Part shown: in pieces, positions 44,315 through 53,527 of the stretch | Layout of the letters: each line of letters begins with the position of its first letter | How positions within the stretch are numbered: the stretch's first letter is position 1 | Source: Deefgea rivuli DSM 18356 | GTDB taxonomy: Bacteria; Pseudomonadota; Gammaproteobacteria; Burkholderiales; Chitinibacteraceae | DNA: 64,000 bases | Assembly (NCBI RefSeq): GCF_000620145.1 | Contig: NZ_JHVM01000017.1 | Coordinates: forward strand, 1 to 64,000 | Direction: 5' to 3' | Translations under genes and position numbers: made by a program | Notes under the pieces: generated by a model | The model's input: the letters and a program-made list of their open reading frames with translations, nothing else | Databases searched by the model: none | What the model was told of the DNA's origin: nothing

Positions 44315-45712
44315 GTTGGGGTGTGCTGGAGTCCAAATCGGTAGCCAGCCGATCTGACCTTCCGTCGCTTGAAATGGCGCATGCACGCCAAGCCCTGGCA
44401 TCGCGGCCAATTGTTGTTGGATATAAATCAGCGGCGTGGTCTCGCGTAACCACGGCGCGATGCCTTGTGCTTGGCATTGGGCTTTCAGCGAGCGGGTGGG
44501 GCGATTAGTGGCGAGTTTTAAACTTTCACCGCCAGAGCGGCCAGCAATTCGATAGCCTGTGCTTAAAAATTCTTCGGCGATACCATTCTCGTCTTGCACC
44601 CAAGTCAGATTGCCAAACCAATCAGCGATCTGCGGTGCATCGCTCAATTGCCGCTCCAGTTCTGGACCGGCTAACAGGCTGGCGCGAGTGATGTGCAGCG
44701 CGCCGCGGTAGCGACGAATCGCCGCGTTGCGCCAAACTAGCGCAGGGCAAGCATCTTCGACGGCAGCAAAAGCCACGCGCAATAATTCAGCAAAAGCACG
44801 TAATTCTAAAGTCACGCCGTGCGTATCTAGCCAGTAGTGCAGCAGGTTGCGCTGCCGCGCTGGGCTGAGTTGCGCTAGTGCGTCGAGTTGCAGCGCATCG
44901 TCTTTGCTGCAAATCAGCAAATCTTCTTGGGCGCGCTCGATTAAGATTGATGCTGCATCGGCTTGATGTATTGCGCTGCGAGCTATAGTGGATATAGCCT
45001 TGGGGTTAATACCTTCAAGTAAAGGCACTAGCTCATGGCGGATTTTATTGCGTTTAAAATCGGTATTGCTATTGCTTTCGTCTTCGATCCATTGCAAATC
45101 ATGCAATTGGGCATAGCGCAATAGCTCGGCGCGTGGCAAATGCAGCAACGGGCGCAGTAGCTCAATGGCTGAATTGTCTGGGCTCAATAAGCGCGACACC
45201 GGCATACCCGCCAAACCCGCAGGTCCGCTACCGCGCAGCAGATTAATTAGTAGCGTTTCGCTTTGATCGTTTTGATGATGGGCGAGCAAGATGGTGTCGC
45301 AAGCTTGCTGTGCAAAGACGGCGTAACGCGCTTTACGCGCGCCACCTTCGACGCCTTGGCCGTTTAAATTGCGTAGCGAAACCCGCTCAATCGCGCAAGG
45401 AATCTGCCATTGCTGGCAAATCTGCTCGGCGTGCATTGCCCACGCATCGGCATTGATTGATAGGCCGTGATGTACATGAATAGCGCTAAGTTCAAACTGA
45501 AACTCGGCTTGCTGTTGTGATAGCCAGTGCAAAAGCACTGTGGAATCCAGCCCGCCAGAAAACCCCACGCACAAGCGGAGTGGATTTGCAGGCTGCGATT
45601 GAAAACGGAGGCCGTGGCCTCCGTGGTGTGCAGCGAGGAGGGCGTGGGCTTGCTGCCATCCTTCGCGATCTAATGTCGCATCAAGCGACAGCTTCTTCTT
45701 TAAATTTGCCAT
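44297..45712 (-). CDS. tilS: tRNA(Ile)-lysidine synthase TilS
   Basis: 471 aa. PP-loop SGGLDS at 52-57, then HVHHGLS and [21 protein letters not shown]. The C-terminal TilS domains include [15 protein letters not shown] and [21 protein letters not shown]. It changes C34 to lysidine in tRNA-Ile(CAU), using ATP and Lys. Its start overlaps the end of accA by 32 bp. The last residues (NKGITS) and the stop fall inside a dispersed palindrome, so the C-terminus may have been reshaped by that insertion. Confidence 0.93.
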   Translation of the reverse strand: MANLKKKLSLDATLDREGWQQAHALLAAHHGGHGLRFQSQPANPLRLCVGFSGGLDSTVLLHWLSQQQAEFQFELSAIHVHHGLSINADAWAMHAEQICQQWQIPCAIERVSLRNLNGQGVEGGARKARYAVFAQQACDTILLAHHQNDQSETLLINLLRGSGPAGLAGMPVSRLLSPDNSAIELLRPLLHLPRAELLRYAQLHDLQWIEDESNSNTDFKRNKIRHELVPLLEGINPKAISTIARSAIHQADAASILIERAQEDLLICSKDDALQLDALAQLSPARQRNLLHYWLDTHGVTLELRAFAELLRVAFAAVEDACPALVWRNAAIRRYRGALHITRASLLAGPELERQLSDAPQIADWFGNLTWVQDENGIAEEFLSTGYRIAGRSGGESLKLATNRPTRSLKAQCQAQGIAPWLRETTPLIYIQQQLAAMPGLGVHAPFQATEGQIGWLPIWTPAHPNKGITS

Positions 45713-46649
45713 ATTCCATTAATCGCTCAAAGCGATCATCAAGGAGTTGATCAATCGATTTGGCTTGCAGGTTTTTTAGGCCGTCGGCGATCGATTTTTT
45801 CATTGCCGCCATCATTTGCTGGTAATCACGATGCGCGCCGCCAACAGGCTCGCTCACCACTTTATCCACGAGACCCAAGGTTTTAAGGCGCGTTGCGGTA
45901 ATGCCCATCGCTTCGGCGGCATCTGATGCACGATCCGCTGATTTCCACAAAATCGATGCGCAACCTGCTGGTGAAATCACCGAGTACGTCGAATATTGCA
46001 ACATTTGTACAATATCACCGACCGCAATCGCTAGTGCGCCGCCTGAACCACCTTCACCAATAATGGTGCAAATGGTTGGAACGCGTAATTTAGCCATTTC
46101 AAACAGATTGCGGCCAATCGCCTCGGATTGCCCACGCTCTTCAGCGCCAATGCCGGGATAAGCGCCTGGCGTGTCGACAAAGGTAATCACGGGGATATTG
46201 AATTTTTCGGCCAATTTCATCAGGCGCAGCGCTTTGCGGTAGCCTTCTGGACGCGGCATGCCGAAATTACGGCGGATTTTTTCTTTGGTATCGCGGCCTT
46301 TTTGATGACCGATGACCATGACGCTTTGACCATTAAAGCGGGCTAAACCGCCGACAATGGCCAAATCATCAGCAAAAGCGCGGTCGCCATGCAATTCTTG
46401 GAAATCAGTAAAAATGGCAGAGATATAATCATAGGTATAAGGGCGTTGCGGATGGCAGGCCACTTGGTAAATCTGCCATGGCGATAGCTTGGCATAGATA
46501 CTTTTCGTTAGCTCTTGGCTCTTTTTTTCTAAGTGCGAAATTTCAACAGAAATATCTACTGCTGAATCGTCCTGCACATAGCGAAGTTCTTCGATCTTGT
46601 TTTCGAGTTCCGCTACGGTTTGCTCGAAGTCGAGGAAGGTCGTTTTCAT
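45681..46649 (-). CDS. accA: Acetyl-CoA carboxylase carboxyltransferase subunit alpha
   Basis: 322 aa from the ATG at 46649 (E. coli 319). [83 protein letters not shown] and [23 protein letters not shown] are diagnostic. It transfers the carboxyl from biotin to acetyl-CoA together with AccD. It overlaps tilS downstream. Confidence 0.98.
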   Translation of the reverse strand: MKTTFLDFEQTVAELENKIEELRYVQDDSAVDISVEISHLEKKSQELTKSIYAKLSPWQIYQVACHPQRPYTYDYISAIFTDFQELHGDRAFADDLAIVGGLARFNGQSVMVIGHQKGRDTKEKIRRNFGMPRPEGYRKALRLMKLAEKFNIPVITFVDTPGAYPGIGAEERGQSEAIGRNLFEMAKLRVPTICTIIGEGGSGGALAIAVGDIVQMLQYSTYSVISPAGCASILWKSADRASDAAEAMGITATRLKTLGLVDKVVSEPVGGAHRDYQQMMAAMKKSIADGLKNLQAKSIDQLLDDRFERLMEYGKFKEEAVA

Positions 46650-46735
46650 GCTCCAATACTCCAAAAGCGCCACAGAAAAATAGCGCACGCGCATATGCTA
46701 GCCAGTATGGCTAGCGCGAAAATGGCGCAATCATA

Positions 46736-46933
46736 CAGCAAGCCTAGCCTCACTCCAAGATACCTGTGAGCCTTTGCTGCCCGACGTTACGGGAAACGTG
46801 GAGGCTGTTCTATACAGCAAGCCTCGCCTCGCTCTAATCGATATCAGTGAGCGATTGCCGATCAGGTGTGAAAACAAGTGGCGGCTCTTGTAGCAAGCAT
46901 CGCCACGCTTGAGATATGTGGCGATGATTGCTG
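46736..46933. repeat. Three tandem 44-46 bp palindromes, period about 78 bp
   Basis: Palindrome 1 (46736-46779), 2 (46815-46860) and 3 (46891-46933) share CAGCAAGC...GCC ends and TTGCTG-type returns. The third is the most perfect (AGCAAGCATCGCCAC / GTGGCGATGATTGCT). They fill the 300-base gap between accA and the fliW stop. I find no ORF there. Confidence 0.7.
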
Positions 46934-46951
46934 GATTCATTGGAGATACTA

Positions 46952-47368
46952 TTAAGTGTTGCGAAATACGATGTCGGCTTTAACATCGAGCTTTTGCAAG
47001 CCTTTGCGACTTTGTAGATTGATCACCAGCGGCGCGCGCGTATTGGCGTTGATCTCTTGGCCTTCTGGCCGAGACAGAATGAGGAAAAGCTGCGCATCTT
47101 CGGCGGCCTTTAGTTCAATATACTCGCACTCTTCGTCTGAGAGCGTGAGCTGATAGTTAAGGCCAAGACGCTCGGCTTCGATTAAAGTAAACAAAACATC
47201 TTGATCATCGAGCGATTGCAGCCACAACAGTTTAGGGGCACTACTGTCTTCATGCAGTAGTTTGTAGTTTTTGCATTCTTCAAAGCCTGGAATGCCCTGT
47301 GGAAAGTGAATAATCGTGTCGGGGTCGACTTCAATTTGACCAAAGCGGCTTTGATAAACTTGCATCAT
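46952..47368 (-). CDS. fliW: Flagellar assembly factor FliW
   Basis: 138 aa from the ATG at 47368, five bases after GGAG. Family signature: SRFGQIEVDPDTIIHFPQGIPGFEECKNYKLL, LLWLQSLDDQDVLFTLIEA, and the C-terminal APLVINLQSRKGLQKL. FliW binds flagellin and controls CsrA where studied. The neighbourhood with flgM/flgN on the opposite strand fits a flagellar role. Confidence 0.95.
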   Translation of the reverse strand: MMQVYQSRFGQIEVDPDTIIHFPQGIPGFEECKNYKLLHEDSSAPKLLWLQSLDDQDVLFTLIEAERLGLNYQLTLSDEECEYIELKAAEDAQLFLILSRPEGQEINANTRAPLVINLQSRKGLQKLDVKADIVFRNT

Positions 47369-47498
47369 CTGAACTCCAGCAAAAATAGGAATTTGCAGCA
47401 TAGCGTATTGCCATCCAAAACGCTGCGCTGCTCGATTAAGGTGTTGTTTTGAATGACTGACTTGTATTTAAGTGTTCACTGATAAACAATTGAATTGC

Positions 47499-47525
47499 TA
47501 AAGAATTTCAAACTATTGCCGATAG
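47499..47525 (+). promoter_or_regulatory. Sigma-28 (FliA) promoter of flgMN
   Basis: TAAAGAAT at 47499-47506, 11-bp spacer, GCCGATAG at 47518-47525, very close to TAAAGTTT-N11-GCCGATAA, the class 3 flagellar promoter. It places flgM 58 bases downstream of the -10. Confidence 0.82.
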
Positions 47526-47582
47526 TTGGCATAATAGGAAAATATTGAATGTGCGCCATTTTTGATGGCATAGGATGCAATC

Positions 47583-47870
47583 ATGAAAATCGATAACTCT
47601 GGTAAGGCGCTTGGTGCTGTCACAGCACGCCCACTTGAGGGCCGAGCTGCAGCAAAAGCGGAGCAGGCAACAGAGCAAGACAGCGTGAGCATCAATCCGC
47701 TGGCGGCGCAGCTATCCAATGTTGCGGGTAGCGGTAAAAGCGAATCGACGTTTGATGCGGATAAAGTGTCTGCAATCCGTCAGGCGATCGCCGATGGCCG
47801 CTTCACCGTTAAACCTGAGGCGATTGCCGATGGTTTGCTCTCTAGCGTTAAAGAGTTGCTTGCTCGTTAA
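47583..47870 (+). CDS. flgM: Anti-sigma-28 factor FlgM
   Basis: 95 aa. Start MKIDNSGKALGAVTARPLEGRAAAKAEQATEQDSVSINPLAAQL, then the C-terminal helical sigma-binding part VSAIRQAIADGRFTVKPEAIADGLLSSVKELL, the conserved FlgM tail. It holds FliA inactive until it is exported through the completed hook-basal body. It overlaps flgN (TAATG). Confidence 0.95.
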   Translation: MKIDNSGKALGAVTARPLEGRAAAKAEQATEQDSVSINPLAAQLSNVAGSGKSESTFDADKVSAIRQAIADGRFTVKPEAIADGLLSSVKELLAR

Positions 47871-48340
47871 TGAATACAAGTCACGCCGCATTACTCGCCA
47901 GCGCGATTGATCATGAGCTGCTCGAAGTTGAGCGGCTCGTTGTTTTAATTCAGCGCGAACAAACCGTTTTAGTTTCCCGCCACTTAGATCAAATCTCACC
48001 GATTCTCGAGTTGAAATCGCAAGCGCTGCAAGTGCTTGAGTTGGCAACTCGGCAACGTATTAGCGCGGCAGAAGCACTCGACTTACATTCAGCCAATGAT
48101 ATTGGTGAGTTTTTCGCATCGGATTTGGCGGCGCTGGCGCAGTGGCAGCAATTGCAATTGCAAGCCAAGTTGGCCGAAGTACTTAATCGCAGCAATGCAC
48201 AATTGGTGCGGTGCCATGAAGAAGCGAATCATCACTTGATGAGTTTGCTGTCACAACAAAAAAACCAAGAAATGGGCTACAGCGCCGATGGACGTCTGAG
48301 CCATCAATCCGGTTTGGGCCGACCATTCGATCGCGCTTGA
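47870..48340 (+). CDS. flgN: Flagellar export chaperone FlgN
   Basis: 156 aa, all helical: LASAIDHELLEVERLVVLIQREQTVLVSRHLDQISPILELKSQALQVLELATRQR is the family pattern. It chaperones the hook-filament junction proteins FlgK and FlgL. It is co-translated with flgM. Confidence 0.93.
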   Translation: MNTSHAALLASAIDHELLEVERLVVLIQREQTVLVSRHLDQISPILELKSQALQVLELATRQRISAAEALDLHSANDIGEFFASDLAALAQWQQLQLQAKLAEVLNRSNAQLVRCHEEANHHLMSLLSQQKNQEMGYSADGRLSHQSGLGRPFDRA

Positions 48341-48411
48341 TCGCCTCTGTTTTTTCTTGCTGGCTTCGTGTTACTTTATTTTTCCGCTGTTTTTCAAAAA
48401 TTTTATTGAGT

Positions 48412-48467
48412 GTTGGGTATATTAACATGGGCTTTTTAAAACTTAGCCTGCATGCCAATACCCATAT
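48412..48467. repeat. Dispersed GGGTAT palindrome downstream of flgN
   Basis: GTTGGGTATATTAACATGGGC ... GCATGCCAATACCCATA, with an inner GGGCTTTTTAAAACTTAGCC pair. Confidence 0.7.
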
Positions 48468-48564
48468 AGATCTCCTATGCACATGTTTGATACTCGGCGA
48501 TTTAAGCCTGATTCTGCCGAATGCCTGATCTCATTTCACGCTTCTCTGTTCAACTTCCTGTTTT

Positions 48565-49476
48565 CTAAGCCACATAATCCGCGCTAATTTGGCTGAGCCA
48601 AGCGATGAACACTTGCACACGCTTAGATAAATGCCGGCGCTGCGCATACAGCAAAGACATTGGCAGTGGCTCGGCGCGGTATTTGGCCAAAACTTCGACC
48701 AATTGACCAGTCGCGATTAAATCCCGTACGCCAATTTCTGGCGATTGAATCAAGCCTAATCCCGCTAAACACGCCGCATGATAGGACTCGCTGTGGTTAA
48801 CGCTGGTGCTGCCCACCATAGCAATGCACTGCGTGTTTTGGCCGTCAAAATATTCCCAGCCAGTGGGTTTCGCGCCGAGTGTGGTTTGGTAGTGGATCAA
48901 GCGGTGCTGGCCTAAATCGGCCAAAGTATGCGGTGTGCCGTATTGCGCTAAGTAAGCCGGGCTGGCGCAATTAATTTGCCGCAATTGCCCCAGCGCTTTG
49001 GTCATCAACGATGAATCAGGCTGCGCGCCAATGCGAATCACACAATCAAAACCTTCACGCACCAAATCCACTTTGCGATCGGTACTACTCAGTTCTATCT
49101 GCAATTGCGGATGCGCGGCCAAAAATTCGGGCAGACGCGGTAGCACCAAACGCGTCGCAATACCGGCTGGCATATCGACGCGCAATCGTCCGGTGAGCGT
49201 TGCAGGCGTTTGCTGAAACAAGCTTTGCAATTCATCCATATCCGCCAATACATCTACGCAGCGCTGATAAAACGCCTCGCCATCGGGCGTGATTTGGACT
49301 TTGCGTGTCGTGCGGTGCAAGAGCTGTGTACCTAGCCAGCTTTCCAATTGCTGCACCGCTGTTGAAATACTGGCCTTGGGTAAACCCAAGCTGTTCGCTG
49401 CTTGTGTAAAACTCGCTAGCTCGGCGACGCGGACAAACACTTGCATGGCTTCGATTTGATTCATTGCGGAACTCAT
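48565..49476 (-). CDS. LysR-family regulator, CrgA-like
   Basis: 303 aa (ATG at 49476; 49464 possible). HTH: NQIEAMQVFVRVAELASFTQAANSLGLPKASISTAVQQLESWLGTQLLHRTTRKVQITPDG. Effector domain: LRVDMPAGIATRLVLPRLPEFLAAHPQLQIELSSTDRKVDLVREGFDCVIRIG, a pattern seen in CrgA/AaeR-type regulators. It is divergent from a short-chain dehydrogenase it probably controls. A TTCG-N7-CGAA palindrome (49479-49493) lies immediately upstream of its start. Confidence 0.92.
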   Translation of the reverse strand: MSSAMNQIEAMQVFVRVAELASFTQAANSLGLPKASISTAVQQLESWLGTQLLHRTTRKVQITPDGEAFYQRCVDVLADMDELQSLFQQTPATLTGRLRVDMPAGIATRLVLPRLPEFLAAHPQLQIELSSTDRKVDLVREGFDCVIRIGAQPDSSLMTKALGQLRQINCASPAYLAQYGTPHTLADLGQHRLIHYQTTLGAKPTGWEYFDGQNTQCIAMVGSTSVNHSESYHAACLAGLGLIQSPEIGVRDLIATGQLVEVLAKYRAEPLPMSLLYAQRRHLSKRVQVFIAWLSQISADYVA

Positions 49477-49575
49477 TGTTCGTATTTTTCGAATAGTGTA
49501 GCCATTTTATCTATCTTTATCTGCTAATTTATCGGTAATATACTGAGTCATCGCTTCATTCACTCAGGAATAGTC

Positions 49576-50334
49576 ATGACACAAACCATTGCACTCATTA
49601 CCGGCGCTAGCCGCGGGCTCGGTAAAAACACCGCGCTAAAACTCGCTCAACGCGGCATTGATGTGATTTTCACCTATCACAGCCAAGCCGATGAAGCGGC
49701 GGCCTTGGTTGCCGAAATTCAGGCGCTCGGTCGTAAAGCGATTGCTTTGCAGCTTGATGTGGCGCAGAGCGAGCAATTTGCTGCATTTGGCGCGCAAGTT
49801 CAGTCTTTACTGCGCACACATTGGCAGCGCGAGCAGTTTGATTTTTTGATTAATAACGCGGGCATTGGTATTAACGCGCCGTTTGCTGAAACCAGCGAAG
49901 CTCAGTTTGATCAGTTAATGAATCTGCACGTGAAAGGCGTATTTTTTCTCACGCAAACGTTGTTACCGCTGATTGCTGATCAGGGGCGGATTATCAATAT
50001 CTCAACGGGTTTAACGCGTTTTGCTTTACCTGGATTTGCCGCCTACGCCGCAATGAAAGGTGCGGTTGAAGTGCTCAGTAAATATCTTGCCAAAGAACTT
50101 GGCCCACGTGGGATCACAGTCAATGTGCTGGCTCCCGGCGCGATTGAAACAGATTTTGGCGGCGGCGCGGTGCGGGATAATGAACACATCAATCAATTCA
50201 TCGCCCAACAAACCGCCCTCGGCCGAGTTGGTGTGCCAGATGATATCGGCGGAGTGATCGCAGCTTTATTGAGTGAAGAAAGCCGTTGGATTAACGGTCA
50301 GCGAATCGAAGCTTCGGGTGGGATGTTTTTGTAG
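49576..50334 (+). CDS. Short-chain dehydrogenase/reductase
   Basis: 252 aa. Cofactor loop TGASRGLGKN, NNAGIG, catalytic Tyr-Lys pair YAAMK, and PGAIETDFGG; classical FabG-type SDR. The C-terminal WINGQRIEASGGMFL is standard. Substrate unknown. Divergent from the LysR gene. Confidence 0.93.
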   Translation: MTQTIALITGASRGLGKNTALKLAQRGIDVIFTYHSQADEAAALVAEIQALGRKAIALQLDVAQSEQFAAFGAQVQSLLRTHWQREQFDFLINNAGIGINAPFAETSEAQFDQLMNLHVKGVFFLTQTLLPLIADQGRIINISTGLTRFALPGFAAYAAMKGAVEVLSKYLAKELGPRGITVNVLAPGAIETDFGGGAVRDNEHINQFIAQQTALGRVGVPDDIGGVIAALLSEESRWINGQRIEASGGMFL

Positions 50335-50502
50335 GTCGTGAATTGATTGGCTGGATTACCAATAAAAATGAAATTTGTTATCTACAGAGTTTGTTGTCTT
50401 TGGCGGGAAATACATTAAATTTCAATGGGTATATGCTCATGGGTATTTATACTTCTTGGTTTGAAACGTATACTTAATAGTTTATTTTTTTTATGGAAAT
50501 AA

Positions 50503-50533
50503 AAAAGCCACCTAAAATTTAGGTGGCTTTTTC
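50503..50533. terminator. tmRNA terminator, bidirectional
   Basis: AAAAGCCACCTAAA / TTTAGGTGGCTTTTT, seven bases beyond the tmRNA CCA end. Confidence 0.9.
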
Positions 50534-50539
50534 GTGTCT

Positions 50540-50903
50540 TGGTGGAGGTGGGGGGATTCGAACCCCCGTCCAGAAGCACTCTACAGTGAGTTCTACATGC
50601 TTAGCCTTATCATTTGGGTTTTAACTCCCTTTCACGCCGATGGGCAGGCTTGAGGAGAGCGAGTTACCTTAATTTAACCTTAACTTAAGTAACCCAAGCT
50701 AAGGCGATTCCATCTTAATGACTCTACAACTGGTTTCCCAGTCCACCCGATGGACCCTGTGGCGTAGAGCCTAGAGCGTTAAGCTGCTAGGGCGTAAGTT
50801 TCGTCGTTTGCGACTATAAGTTTTCAGCTGTTTTTACGGGCATCTGAGACCCCGGCATGCCCCCATCCGCTTTGCAACCCCTGTCGAAACCAAAAGCACC
50901 CCC
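50540..50903 (-). ncRNA. ssrA: tmRNA (SsrA)
   Basis: 364 nt, one-piece. The 5' end GGGGGTGCTTTTGGTTTCGAC pairs with the 3' CACCTCCACCA; the T arm GGGGGTTCGAATCCCCC is present and CCA is encoded. The tag reading frame is GCAAACGACGAAACTTACGCC..., giving ANDETYALAA then TAA. It rescues stalled ribosomes with SmpB. A -10 TATAAT at 50936-50941 (minus strand) overlaps the gph stop. Confidence 0.97.
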
Positions 50904-50935
50904 GATCAGTTGTCTTCTGCGAAAGAAGAAAAAGG

Positions 50936-50941
50936 ATTATA
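50936..50941 (-). promoter_or_regulatory. Probable -10 of the tmRNA promoter
   Basis: TATAAT on the minus strand, ending 32 bases before the mature tmRNA 5' end and overlapping the gph stop codon. The -35 is not clear. Supports independent transcription of ssrA. Confidence 0.45.
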
Positions 50942-51608
50942 CCTGTTTGAGGGGTAAATGGGCTAGTAGTTCCAATGGATGCTCGATTTTAATGTCGGCA
51001 CCCCAGCTGGGTGTGTCGTCCGTGGTGCTGATATAGCCGTAGTTGGCGAGCACGGTTTGCATGCCGACGGCGCGGCCTGCTTCGATGTCGCGCTCGGCGT
51101 CGCCCACATACAGGCAATGTTTCGGATCAATGCCCAATTGTGCTGCAGCGTGTAGCATAGGTGCTGGATTGGGCTTGGGTATACCCACAGTATCACCGGA
51201 TACACAGGTCTGCGGGGCAATAGGGAGGGGGAGTAATTTAACCAGCGGATCAGTAAAGCGCATGGGTTTATTGGTAATAATGCCCCACGCTAGCCCACGA
51301 GAATTAATTTGCTCAATCAGCTCGAAAACGCCGTCAAATAAAATCGTTTCGTCACACAGGCCTTGTTCGTAGTGATTCAGAAAACGTTCGCGTAGTGCGC
51401 AAAACTCTGGATGGGTGGGATTAATGCCAAAGCCGAGTTCAATCAGTCCGCGCGCGCCGTGGCTGGCGAGCGGGCGAATCGCAGTATAGGGCTGCGGTGC
51501 ATGGCCTTCTTCGATCAGAAGGCGATTGAGCGCTGCGCCCAAATCCGGCGCGGTGTCGGCGAGTGTGCCATCAAGATCAAATAATACGGCGCGAATATGC
51601 GAGTTCAT
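50937..51608 (-). CDS. gph: Phosphoglycolate phosphatase
   Basis: 223 aa HAD-superfamily enzyme: motif I LFDLDGTLADTAPDLGAALN, motif II TNKP, motif III Lys in GIPKPNP, motif IV YVGDAERDIEAGRAVGM. It hydrolyses 2-phosphoglycolate in the cytoplasm. It shares TAATG with the end of ubiG, so ubiG-gph is one operon, a common betaproteobacterial order. Confidence 0.93.
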   Translation of the reverse strand: MNSHIRAVLFDLDGTLADTAPDLGAALNRLLIEEGHAPQPYTAIRPLASHGARGLIELGFGINPTHPEFCALRERFLNHYEQGLCDETILFDGVFELIEQINSRGLAWGIITNKPMRFTDPLVKLLPLPIAPQTCVSGDTVGIPKPNPAPMLHAAAQLGIDPKHCLYVGDAERDIEAGRAVGMQTVLANYGYISTTDDTPSWGADIKIEHPLELLAHLPLKQV

Positions 51609-52333
51609 TACAAGGATTTCCGCGTGGCGACGATGTAATTGACATCGGTGTCGTCGCAGAGTTTGTAAATGTCAGTGACTGGATTGTACGTCATACCAGT
51701 GAGGGCGACGGTATCCAGCCCCGCGCTGCGTGTCATGCGTGCTAATTCAGACGGTTTGATAAATTTTTTGTAATCGTGCGTACCACGCGGCAGCATATTG
51801 AGTACATATTCGGCGCCAACGACGGCGAGTAGATACGATTTTGGATTGCGGTTTAAGGTCGAAAAAAACACCCAGCCGCCCGGTTTGACCAAGCGCGCGC
51901 AGGCCGCGACGATGCTGGCGGGGGAGGGAACGTGCTCGAGCATTTCCATGCAGGTGACGATATCAAACGACTCGGGTTGTTGTTCAGCCAACTGTTCGAC
52001 CGGAATGTTTTGGTAATCGACTGTGAGGCCAGATTCAAATAAATGCAGTTTGGCGACTTTGAGCGATTTTTCAGCTAAGTCAATACCTGTCACGCTTGCG
52101 CCACGTTCGGCCAAACCTTCGGCCAAAATACCGCCGCCGCAGCCAACATCGAGAATTTTTTGCCCAGACAAGTTGGTTTTTTCTTGGCCAGCATATTGCT
52201 CAATAAAGCCAACGCGGAGTGGATTGATTTCGTGTAGCGGTTTGAACTCGCTGGTTTTATCCCACCATTTATGCGCGAGAGCAGAAAATTTTTCGATTTC
52301 GGTTTGGTCAACGTTAACGTGGGTATCGCTCAC
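51608..52333 (-). CDS. ubiG: Ubiquinone biosynthesis O-methyltransferase UbiG
   Basis: 241 aa from the GTG at 52333, eight bases after AGGA. The longer ATG start at 52417 would add a non-conserved leader. [40 protein letters not shown] is the UbiG signature, SAM motif [16 protein letters not shown]. It catalyses both O-methylation steps of ubiquinone synthesis. Confidence 0.96.
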   Translation of the reverse strand: MSDTHVNVDQTEIEKFSALAHKWWDKTSEFKPLHEINPLRVGFIEQYAGQEKTNLSGQKILDVGCGGGILAEGLAERGASVTGIDLAEKSLKVAKLHLFESGLTVDYQNIPVEQLAEQQPESFDIVTCMEMLEHVPSPASIVAACARLVKPGGWVFFSTLNRNPKSYLLAVVGAEYVLNMLPRGTHDYKKFIKPSELARMTRSAGLDTVALTGMTYNPVTDIYKLCDDTDVNYIVATRKSL

Positions 52334-52550
52334 AACGGTATTCCTTATGGTGCATAGAGGGCTATACATGCCATTGCGATTAAAGTTTGATTCACAGTAA
52401 GAGCGGAAATGAATCAATTGAATCGAGTTTGGCGGTCAAAAAAGAGGTGTAAACAGGTGAGTAATCGTAGCACGGTTGGGGCAGGCTTGCAGCTCAATGG
52501 CGGCATGGGATAGTTGAAATTGTTTGTGAAATTACTTTATTGCGGACGTA

Positions 52551-52579
52551 AAAAAACCGACCCTAAGGTCGGTTTTTTC
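52551..52579 (-). terminator. Strong terminator of the small lipoprotein gene
   Basis: AAAAAACCGACC / GGTCGGTTTTTT, symmetric. A long T run and short loop suggest an efficient terminator, as seen with abundant transcripts. Confidence 0.92.
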
Positions 52580-52595
52580 TACAGCTGGAGGCTAA

Positions 52596-52799
52596 TTACT
52601 TAGCTTCAACAGCAGAAGCAGCAGAAGCTACTTCAGCAGTAACAGCAGAAGCTGCTTCAGTAACAGCAGAAGCTGCTTCAGTAACAGCAGAAGCAGCTTC
52701 AACTACAGCAGAAGCAGCATCAGCAGCAACTTCTTCTTTTTTACCGCAAGCAGACAAAGCAACAGCTAACAAAGCAGCAACGAGTAGAGTTTGTTTCAT
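52596..52799 (-). CDS. Small Ala-rich heptad-repeat lipoprotein
   Basis: 67 aa. Signal peptide with lipobox LSAC, lipid-modified Cys at 18, then GKKEE and repeats of AASAVTE (7 residues, at least four units), ending SAVEAK. The DNA shows 21-bp tandem repeats. Mature length is about 50 aa with a heptad pattern and a C-terminal Lys, a design like Braun's lipoprotein (Lpp), whose terminal Lys is linked to peptidoglycan. Repeat number may vary by slippage. It sits alone, behind its own strong terminator. The function is inferred only. Confidence 0.85.
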   Translation of the reverse strand: MKQTLLVAALLAVALSACGKKEEVAADAASAVVEAASAVTEAASAVTEAASAVTAEVASAASAVEAK

Positions 52800-53017
52800 T
52801 TTTAAGACCTTTTAGCTAAAAAGTGAGTGTAAGTTCGAATCAAACCTAAGTCAGCGAAGCTGGCTATGTAATCTGATCCAAATAAATTTCTGAGTTGTTC
52901 ACACAACCGACAGGACGAATTCTAAGCACTGTGACCGCCCTTGGCTAGTGCTGAGTAGGTGAAAACACGGGGTATTTAGATTGAATCTCGCTACTTCGTG
53001 TAACGCCGTGTACATCC

Positions 53018-53527
53018 TTATAAATAAAGGCGTTGCAGGCTATCGGGTGGACTGGCTTGCTCCCATTGCAAGGCAAAATCATGTTGCAACAAAGCAACTG
53101 AACGCGGATTTTCTCCGGATTCACCACGATAACTACTGAAATGATGTCGTTGTAAATAATATTGTCGATCGGCAATGACAAAGCCTTTATCCAAATCTTG
53201 ATTGGATTCGGTGATTTGGCGGATTTCGATGCGATGGGCGAATTGATCACGTAATCGTAAGAGACGCGGGCAAGAGGTCGCGAGATAGTCGGTGCTGTGC
53301 AGTAATATTTTTAGCTGGCCGGGCGATGGGGCGGTAAAAAATGCCCACAAAATATCATGGCAGCTTTTGCTGCCAAGATCGCTTTCAGAAAAATCTTTTT
53401 CGCACAAAATCAGTTCGCGCTGCGCCCGCTGTAATGTCGCTTGAAATGCCATTTGATAGCTTTGTTTGCGATCAAATGGCGTAACAATTTGCGGCTCAGG
53501 CGCTGGGGGTAAGGTAACCGTATTCAT
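53018..53527 (-). CDS. DUF7931-like protein downstream of roxA
   Basis: 169 aa, soluble. FDRKQSYQMAFQATLQRAQRELILCEKDFSESDLGSKSCHDILWAFF and IRQITESNQDLDKGFVIADRQYYLQRHH follow a PLD-like or DUF7931-type pattern found beside RoxA in related bacteria (recall). It starts inside the 3' end of roxA (32-bp overlap), so it is co-expressed with it. Confidence 0.7.
   Translation of the reverse strand: MNTVTLPPAPEPQIVTPFDRKQSYQMAFQATLQRAQRELILCEKDFSESDLGSKSCHDILWAFFTAPSPGQLKILLHSTDYLATSCPRLLRLRDQFAHRIEIRQITESNQDLDKGFVIADRQYYLQRHHFSSYRGESGENPRSVALLQHDFALQWEQASPPDSLQRLYL

Noticed and set aside
49472-49484. GAACTCATTGTTC as a third LexA-like box
   Set aside because: The spacer is five bases, not four, and it overlaps the LysR start; not the same motif.
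50425-50475. GGGTATATGCTCATGGGTATTTATAC as a palindrome copy
   Set aside because: Two GGGTAT in direct, not inverted, orientation; too degenerate to count.
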